A stretch of DNA of 64,000 nt. Source: Aquarana catesbeiana. Taxonomy: Eukaryota > Chordata > Amphibia > Anura > Ranidae. A program made the translations under genes and the position numbers. A model generated the notes under the pieces. That model saw only the letters and a program-made list of their open reading frames with translations, made no database searches and was not told where the DNA came from. The DNA lies in contig NC_133327.1 of assembly GCF_042186555.1 (NCBI RefSeq), forward strand, positions 332,903,126 through 332,967,125, read 5' to 3'. This document shows, one piece after another, positions 57,051 through 64,000 of the stretch. Position 1 is the stretch's first letter. Every line of letters starts with the position of its first letter.

Positions 57051-58374
57051 ATGATGGCAGAGTTACAGCAGGTGCATGCTAATTCTAGCAACGAGGAGGA
57101 GGAGAAGGAAAGCCCGGATCCAGGCACGTCCCGATCCAGAAGGAGACGTTTTAAGGCCACAAATATGTCGTTTGGGGAGATGTTGGAGATGGTAGACATC
57201 ATGAGGAAGTCCGACTATGACGGAAAATATGGGCCTTACCCCCACCCCAACATCCGAAAGGCCAAAATCATTGATAAAGTGGTCCGGAGTCTGGAGAGGA
57301 ATTTCGGGGTACGAAGATCTAAAGATCAGCTCAGGAAGCGGTGGTCGGACCTGAAGTTGAGAGAGCCAGAGCAGTACCGAAAGATCCAGAGAGTGCTGCA
57401 AAAAAGTAAGTAGTTGTGCTGTGTTCCTATTCTTTCTGTCTTTATTACGTTCGTTCTGCTCCATATGCTTTTATTAATTGTAACGTTTAAAAGGGCAACT
57501 TTAATGTTCATGGGCCCATTATTCGTTCGTATCAAACATTTCTATTTCGGCCTCTAGAACACCATTGTTTAGGCCATATGCATTTTCACACATTTTTTGG
57601 GGCCTACTTGGATGCCAAATATTTGTTTGTGTAGATGGGTTTGTTACTAGAATGAAATGACAACTAGATTCTGTGTAAGGAGAGGACACAGAGCAGCTGT
57701 TTTCACATCTGGACACTGGAGCACTAGTGTGGGACCCCAGAACACCATTTTTATTAGGGGGGGGCACACAGGTGCTCCAGTGTATACTATAGGGGGGTCT
57801 CCATCTGTGAAGCTTGTACCAAACAGGTAAAGTATTGCAGCTTGACAAAGGGCAATAAAAAAAATATACATCTTGGAACTCGGCTAAAATAGACAATTGT
57901 ACCCCACTTCCAAGCAATGTTTAATATTTCTAGTTCTGCCATCAAATATCTGTGTGCTAATTATACCATTTTTGTTTTACATAGGGGAGAAAAGACTCGG
58001 TGGACAGCCCTCATCTGAGGAGACCACAGACCCCCCACCTATGGAAGAAGGTGAAATACCCCCAAATGAAAAAGAAGAGCAGGAGGAAGAAGAAGACGTG
58101 GTGGAGATTGGCACCACAACAGGTGAGTGTCTGCGACCACAGACTCAGGTAAACGAGATGGATGGTGGCAGATTTTTGAGACCTTTTTTTTGTTCTTTAT
58201 CTCTTTTTAGGTGATTGTGATGTGAGGGATCCTGAACGCTTTACTTCAGAAAGTGCCCAGATCCTGATCGGGGAGATCATGGGGTGTAATCTCCAATTGC
58301 AAAACATCCAGAAACAAATCAGTGATGTTATTAAAAAAAATAATAACATCATTGATGTTTTGGGGCGAATTTAA
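57051..58374 (+). CDS. Harbinger Myb/SANT-like protein gene (3 exons, intact)
   Basis: Exons 57051-57405, 57985-58122 and 58211-58374, with GT-AG introns (donors 'gtaagt' and 'gtgagt'; acceptors 'acatag' and 'ttttag'), both phase 1, giving 218 residues. ATG 57051 is chosen because it opens the acidic N-terminus right after the promoter; the frame is open upstream to 56970. Residues about 40-115 form a Myb/SANT-like trihelix ('FGEMLEMVDIMRKSDYDGKY', 'IIDKVVRSLERNFGVRRSKD', 'LRKRWSDLKLRE'). An acidic Glu/Pro-rich linker and a C-terminal helix ('LQLQNIQKQISDVIKK') follow, probably for self- or partner association. In vertebrate Harbingers this protein brings the transposase to the nucleus and to the transposon ends. 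No lesion seen. Confidence 0.88.
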
Positions 58375-58434
58375 ACGCCACAAAATCACCTGTTTTATTG
58401 TGTTCCAATCTTCCAAAAATTTTTAAAATGTTTA

Positions 58435-58657
58435 GAAAAGCCAAATTTGGAGGATGCACACAGTGTGCCAACATGTGCTATCTGCCATCATGGGAGATCA
58501 ATGGACGCGTTTTGGGGGTGCAACACCTTCCTCAATTATAAAGTAGCGGTGAGGAAGGGCTTTCTCCCCCAAAACACGTCCCTTGATCCCCCGTGATGGC
58601 AGATAGCACATGTTGACATTCGTAAATTGGTGTGCATCTTCCAAATTTGGCTTTTCC
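58435..58657. repeat. Foldback element in the Myb 3' flank
   Basis: Arms 'gaaaagccaaatttgg' ... and ... 'ccaaatttggcttttcc' pair across about 220 bp, together with 'gtgctatctgccatca' and 'tgatggcagatagcac'. Both arms contain the 'gaggaagg...ccccaaaac-acgtcc' motif. It begins 60 bp after the Myb stop codon, so it may form part of the transcript end. Confidence 0.85.
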
Positions 58658-59230
58658 AGGGGTGATTTCCCCCCATCTGAATGCTATATCAAACCCAGTT
58701 CCTAAATACTGATGTCTGATATAGCCTTCAGGTTTTACCTAATGTGAACTTTGTAAGTTCAAGTTTTTTGGCTTTCTTGTTGGTTTTACACAGGCCTGTT
58801 TTATCTGAAATGGTTATTTCGAGTTTTGATAATGCTACTGCAAAAATTGTTATACAACAAACATGTTGGTTTGTTTTAAAAACCTTTCGTAAATGCACAT
58901 GTGATTGTGCAGGTATAAAAAAGTGCCTTACTCAAGAATGTGTGGATTATTGTCTCAACACTACAACACTTTTGGGGTGATGTAATTGCTGTTTTATGCA
59001 AAAATGGGGGTTATTTCCTAACGGAAAATACACTTTGCACTACAAGTGCAGGTTCAGTGCAGTTGCAAGTGCACTTGTAGTGAAATGTGTTTTTGCATTT
59101 AGGAAGTACCAGCCAACAGTGTTTTTTATAAGGTTACCCAATCACGCCATTTTCTGCACTCCACACATTTCTGTCAGGGTCAGCTAAAACAAACACAAGC
59201 AGTAAATGGCCACAAAGAATTTCTTTTGGT

Positions 59231-59245
59231 TGTTTTTTATTTGAA
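59231..59245 (-). terminator. Transposase polyadenylation signal
   Basis: On the minus strand 'caaataaaaaac' (AATAAA) lies within about 15 nt after the transposase stop codon at 59253. Confidence 0.6.
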
Positions 59246-59252
59246 AAAGGTG

Positions 59253-61434
59253 TCACAGATTGTCTGGCATATTGATAGCCCCCCTACCCGCAAAGAACTC
59301 CAGGTATCGTAACCGGACATCACGGGCATTCAGGGAGGGCAAGCCAGGACGGCCGCTTTCAAGCGCCGTCAGTGTTGATGGATTTGTGATTCCGGCCTCA
59401 GGCCCAACTGAGCCAGCATAGTTGGCTGAATGTTTTCGTAGAAAATTATGGAGAACACAGCAGGCAAGTATTATATGGTTCAGTTTATACTCCGCCATAT
59501 GGATGGGTGTCAGAAATAATCGGAACCGGCTGGCCATGATTCCAAATGTGTTCTCCACCACTCTTCGGGCTCTGGCCAGCCGGTAATTAAAATCCCTCTG
59601 TTCCGGGGTGAGGGTCCTCATCAGGAATGGCCGCATCAGGTGGTCCCCCAGCGCAAACGCTTCATCAGCAACGAACACAAATGGGAGACCTTCAACATTG
59701 TCCTCTGGAGGTGGCAAGTCCAAGCTGCCATTCTGGAGACGCCTGTAGAACTCCGTCTGGGCGATCACTCCACCATCGGACATCCGGCCATTCTTCCCCA
59801 CGTCCACATACAAGAATCGTAATTAGCCGACACCACCGCCAACATCACTATACTATTAAACCCCTTGTAATTATAATAGTACGACCCCGAGTTGGGTGGT
59901 GGGACGATGTGGACGTGTTTCCCATCAATTGCCCCTCCACAGTTAGGAAAGTCCCACCGCTGGGCAAAGTGGGAGGCCACAGTCTGCCATTCCTGTGGCG
60001 TTGAAGGAAACTGTTGAGGAAAAAACAATAAACATTACTATTTTTTCACAGAAACATGGCAAGCAGATTAGACACAAACATTATGGGGCAACCTCCAGAT
60101 AGCATTTATTAAGGGGAATTTAACAACAACAAAGTATAAGGTACACCTATCATATTCCCCCTCCCCCCCTCTCATGGGCCATTTCTAACATTATAGGGGG
60201 GGAACTCTTGGACAGGTAACCCTCTTCACTTCATTTAGAGATGAATGCCTAAATAATGGGTATTACTTGGAACAGCCCCTCCTTAGTTACACTATTGGCA
60301 GCCCACTGGACAGGTAAGAAGTGTCATAATACAAAGATATAAATACACACTGTACACATTTGAGCACATTTGGACATTCTGCTATTACCTATCAAGATCA
60401 TAATAGGATACAAGAACTTTAAACAGTACCATTGGAAAGTATACAGGCAGGCCCTTGCACTACATGCTTTGGGCAATTCATCCATAAATCTGAGCACTAA
60501 AGAGATGGGTATAGTGTGTATGGGTTTGGCAAAGTCAGCAGATAGATGATTGAGGATAGATAGAGAATTGGGATCAGCTGACTTAGCAGTTGGGGGAGGG
60601 AGGGTTACAAAAAATTTGGGGACACCACAAAAAAAAGCCTCTGGCCCTCTGCCTGAATTTAAATCAAAAATAACATTTCCAAACATTTTACGGGGTGTTT
60701 GGGGTAAAGCACTACTATGGAGCTGAAAAAATACATTGTTAAGTGACTACATGAGGTGAATATAGGGCCAGGAGACACCATGCTGGGGAGGTTATTGAAG
60801 GGCAAATATGTATGAAGGACCTAAAATAATAATTATATAAAAATCCAGCATGCATGAGAACAAAGGGGACATTCACAGCATATTACAATCATGGTAATTA
60901 GGGAATGAGGAAAGAAATACAATATATTAGCAAACATTCAATACCATAAAATGTGATATAAAAGGATAAAAATCTTACCTTCATATACTCCTTCTGCAGG
61001 ACCTGGATGATGGCAGAACAGGTCTCTGGGATAATGATCCCCAGAGCCTGGGGGGAGATGCCTGTCGAGAACTTGAGGTCCTGCAGGCTTCTCCCTGTGG
61101 CCAAATACCGCAAGGTAGCGACCAACCTCTGCTCCGGAGTGATGGCTTGCCTCATGCAGGTATCCTGCCTGCTGATATAGGGGGTCAGTGAAGCCAATAG
61201 ACGGTGAAACACGGGGTCCGTCATCCGGAGAAAGTTCCTGAAATCATCAGGATTATTCTCACGGATCTCACGGAGCAAAGGCATATGACAGAACTGGTCA
61301 CGCTGAAGCAACCAATTCTTGGTCCATGAACTCCTCCCCACCCTGTTCATGGACTGGACTTGTGTCAAGGTCAGGACCCCAACACCAAGCCCCCGCACAG
61401 CACGAACTCTACGAGGAGTACGCATACGAAACAT
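59253..61434 (-). pseudogene. Harbinger DDE transposase gene (HARBI1-like; one frameshift)
   Basis: Exon 1, 61434-60979 (152 codons), starts MFRMRTPRRV and includes 'PEQRLVATLRYLATGRSLQD' and a helix-turn-helix-like 'FSTGISPQALGIIIPETC'. Donor 'gaag|gtaaga'; intron 60978-60011; acceptor 'caacag|tttcc', phase 0. Exon 2, 60010-59253, has 'GGAIDGKHVHI' (first catalytic Asp), 'YVDVGKNGRMSDGGV' (second Asp), 'FVADEAFAL' and 'RRVVENTFGIMASRF' (catalytic Glu), then 'CCVLHNFLRK'. One missing base near 59815-59830 shifts the frame between the first and second Asp; otherwise about 404 residues. It catalyses cut-and-paste transposition with 3-bp duplications. Without the frameshift lesion it would look functional. 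Confidence 0.9.
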
Positions 61435-61839
61435 GGCTAGAAAACGGTCGGCTGCTCAGAACGAAGTAACAGAATGCACTGAAGAACAGCAAGGCCTGTG
61501 AAGAGCGACCTGAAAACCAATAACGAACGAACAAGAATACAGTGACTAAAGTCACGCGGAACTTGCTTGCACGCACTGAAGAGCAGATACAAACCCACAA
61601 GCACAAACTGAACGGCAGAAAACGATCTGAAAGCCACGAGTCTGAAAAAGCGCGAATCGTCTCTCACCAAACTTTTACTAACACGAGATTAGCAAAAGGA
61701 GCCCAAAGGGTGCCGCGCTTGCTTCTGAACCGGCCTTTTCTAGTCACGTCGTACGTGGTGTACGTGACCGCGTGGTTGTCGATCGGAAATTCCGACAACT
61801 TTGTGCGACCGTGTGTAGGCAAAACAAGTTTGAGCCAAC

Positions 61840-61910
61840 ATCTGTCGGAAAAAATCAGAGGATTTTGTTGTCGGAATGTCCGAACAAAGTCCGACCGTGT
61901 GTACGGGGCA
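61840..61910 (-). repeat. Harbinger right terminal inverted repeat
   Basis: Ends 'ccgaccgtgtgtacggggca', the mirror of the left end. Inside are 'gttgtcggaatgtccgaac' and, at 61780-61800, 'gatcggaaattccgacaac'. Confidence 0.88.
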
Positions 61911-61913
61911 TTA

Positions 61914-62275
61914 CAGTATATTATATGCATCTTCTGACACAACTTAATTTTTCAATCATTGAGCCCTCATCTGACATTTTTATGATCATACTTTATCTGA
62001 TAAATTCTTACACAATATCTGACACAAAATATTAACTAGAGGGCACTTCAACAACGACATTCCATGTTAATGTTCCATGCTTGATGCTGTCATCTCATCC
62101 TGTATTATTCATTTTCCTAAACCATGGCTTTTTACAATAATTATACAGTATACATTTTATTAAAAACTTTATCAAAGCTGATACATCGCTATTGATTCAT
62201 CCACTACAGGAAAAAGTGTATTTATATGTATTTCTATCAAATAGCTTTTCTCAGCCTACTTTCTCCAGGTAGTTA
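61914..62275. other. No gene seen
   Basis: AT-rich flank. It resembles in style the sequence left of the Harbinger element ('catctgac', 'tctcac' words), so both may be parts of one older repeat split by it. Confidence 0.35.
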
Positions 62276-62283
62276 GAAAGTAA

Positions 62284-63629
62284 TAGACATGTGCACACTG
62301 AAATATTTTGTTTCGGAATTTCGCTTTCAGCCGAAAAATACATTTATTTAGTTACTCCCGAAATTCATTTTTATTTATTTTGTTTTTCGTTAAAAATTGC
62401 ATTAGTCTGAAAATCCAAATTAATTAAGGTCAAATTTGTCATTGAGGGCTTATGGTGTCTGTCGAATGTTCAAAGAAGATTCGACGGAGCAGCTAAACTG
62501 TATGACGTACATTTCCGGTCGAATTTTCCGCCTACAAGCTAGCTGAATTCTAATGTTGTATGACTAGTAATAATTATATTTATTAATTATTTTACTAGTC
62601 AACCAACATTAGAATTTTTCTATAGCCTATGGGCAGATGCATTTGACTGGAAATGTATGATTGCAGTGTCGTACAGTTTAGCTGCTCCGTCGAATCTTTC
62701 GACAGACACCATAAGCCAAAGATTTGACGTTTGTATGTTTTTCGTTGCTTTGTCGAATCTTCGTCGTTCATGTTGAATGGACTACTCTACCCCAACAGTC
62801 AGCCAACTTTCACATTCGTTTCTCAATCTCCAAGTGCAATGGCGGGCGCGGCATCCGATGTTGTGTCAGATATTGATAGGCCTTATAATATAGAATCTAT
62901 AATAATAAATCCCCCCCACAACATGGGCAGACTCTGAGGCTATCACAACACTAGCAACACTAGTATCACTATCAAGTTCACAACACTAACACAATAGCAG
63001 CAGATTATTATGAAAAAGTTAAGTTGAACAGTAGTTTGCTTCACTATTGTTCTGCTGCTGTGCTTATGCTTAATTGCTAAATAATTCAGGTTCTCTGACA
63101 AATGGACCAGCTAAGATTGACTGTCTTCTGAAATGATTCAGTGTGTGTGCCTTTCTCTGCTAGCAAATCGTAAGTGAAAGTAAGTTGGCTGTACGTGTGT
63201 ACTTAGTTAGCTATTTTACTGCCCCTCCTCTTTGGTTACAATCGGCCAATAACATTCATCATCATCATTATTTTTATTTTACTTCCCCCACCCAATTCCA
63301 GCAGTGAACTTTTCTCCTCTATGTCAAATGTTTTGTCTCTATGTCGAATCTTTTCTCTCTATGTAGGATAATCTTGGACTAATAGAGTTAAGGTTAGGCA
63401 CATTCGACCACAGGTTTGATAGACGCAGATTGTTATTGTCAGTGTCATGTCGAATCTCCTATCTATATCGAACTGTTGTCGCAACGAAAATGAAAATAAA
63501 GCATTTGTTTATGTCAGATCTTTCGGTTTTCGTACTCTGCGCTTTCGTTATCGTTTGTTAAAACGATAACGGAAGTACCTGAAATTCGGACGAAAATGCA
63601 TTTGGACCAAAACGAAATGCACATGTCTA
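62284..63629. mobile_element. hAT-type non-autonomous element (TAGACATGTGCA ends)
   Basis: 1346 bp between perfect 8-bp duplications 'gaaagtaa' (62276-62283 and 63630-63637). Ends 'tagacatgtgca' and 'tgcacatgtcta' are perfect 12-bp inverted repeats. Just inside are 'tttcggaatttcg' and 'cgaaaatgc' blocks. There is no transposase; the interior contains a foldback at 62448-62716 and AT-rich filler. Confidence 0.88.
62448..62716. repeat. Foldback inside the hAT-type element
   Basis: 'gcttatggtgtctgtcgaa' at left pairs with 'ttcgacagacaccataagc' at right. 'gattcgacggagcagctaaa' and 'ctaatgttg' also have mirror partners. Arms are about 130 bp with an AT-rich centre near 62580. Confidence 0.88.
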
Positions 63630-63637
63630 GAAAGTAA

Positions 63638-64000
63638 TAATTTCATAAAGATCAAATTGACAAGGGTGTAATCATTTGTTCCTCCAACCCTAGTTCCCCT
63701 GTATCTGACAGGTACCCTGCATCTAACAGGTGGTATACGAGCAGCAATGTGACTCAAGTGCTTGAAGTATGTTGCAGGGACCATTGAATCCTGTTTTTTT
63801 CTGAGTATGCTGGTGCAGATCAAAATCAGAACACTGCCGATATGGAGTTGATGGTCAGCAGGGATGAGCTTTGGGTTATAATCAAACATGCATACAACCC
63901 AAACTCAGCCTGTTTTCAGTTTTGCAAACCACTGAACAAACAGTCCCTGTTTTCTTAGTTTGCCTGCCCAAATCCCTGGTCACTGACAACACCCAGGATC
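63638..64000. other. No gene seen
   Basis: Unassigned sequence to the window end. The minus-strand open frame at 63548-63889 crosses the hAT boundary and has no recognisable domain. Confidence 0.45.

Larger units (their letters stand above)
54767..61910. mobile_element. Autonomous-type PIF/Harbinger transposon with three genes
   Basis: The 7.1-kb element starts 'tgccccgtacacacggtcgg' (54767) and ends with its mirror 'ccgaccgtgtgtacggggca' (61910). Flanking triplets are TAA (54764-54766) and TTA (61911-61913), near but not identical as the usual 3-bp duplication. Further 'tcggaaattccgac' palindromes lie just inside both ends. Contents: a MADF-domain gene (minus), a Myb/SANT-like gene (plus) and a DDE transposase gene (minus), all with consensus splice sites. 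Few lesions suggest recent activity. Confidence 0.93.

Noticed and set aside
60324..60686. 120-codon minus-strand frame inside the transposase intron
   Set aside because: It lies wholly within the intron defined by consensus splice sites and shows no domain.
54764..61913. A perfect 3-bp TTA/TAA duplication for the Harbinger
   Set aside because: Flanks read TAA and TTA, which are complementary rather than direct repeats; the duplication is therefore not claimed as exact.

Overview
This window looks like vertebrate, most probably ranid-frog, nuclear DNA made almost entirely of nested transposable elements. I found no host gene exon, no tRNA or rRNA gene and no CRISPR array. The organism is an inference from the repeat content: hAT-type elements with the 'GATGTTCGAGTCGAAC' palindrome, TTAA-flanked short elements, 'GCCCCGTACACACG' Harbinger termini, L1-clade LINEs and chromodomain Ty3/gypsy elements.

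Layout. 1-8026: a hAT-like non-autonomous element (cut by the window edge) split by a full-length L1-clade LINE (LINE-A) with a 15-bp target duplication. 8.7-10.2 kb: an inverted repeat, a 23-bp minisatellite and a 60-bp-arm palindrome. 11.1-12.7 kb: a TTAA-bounded element carrying a second, precisely bounded hAT copy. 14.1-15.3 kb: an ISL2EU-like short element and a tRNA-headed SINE. 15.6-23.9 kb: three tandem ~2.5-kb units, each a 5S-rRNA-like segment plus the same internally deleted LINE (LINE-L). 24-25.5 kb: two short inverted-repeat elements. 27.5-29 kb: a tandem pair, one copy holding a LINE ORF1 fragment. 30.5-36.1 kb: a full-length minus-strand LINE (LINE-C).

38.4-53.3 kb is a nest of insertions: a Tc1 transposon carries a foldback element and an unclassified element E. 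E carries chromovirus Gypsy-A (minus), and Gypsy-A carries chromovirus Gypsy-B (plus). Target duplications of 15, 5 and 5 bp fix the order. Both chromoviruses show a 10-nt match between the inferred RNA 5' end and the site just inside the LTR, the arrangement used for self-primed reverse transcription in Tf1/sushi-type elements.

54.8-61.9 kb is a complete PIF/Harbinger DNA transposon with three spliced genes: a DDE transposase, a Myb/SANT-like protein and a MADF-domain protein. The Myb gene is intact. The other two carry only one or two lesions each. The MADF and Myb genes are head to head across a GC-rich promoter, and the MADF transcript contains an inverted copy of part of its own coding exon. 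62.3-63.6 kb: another hAT-type non-autonomous element with an 8-bp duplication and an internal foldback.

In function, the transposase would cut and paste, and the Myb-like protein would bind DNA and partner it. The MADF protein is a second DNA-binding candidate. The LINEs and chromoviruses are all defective copies.
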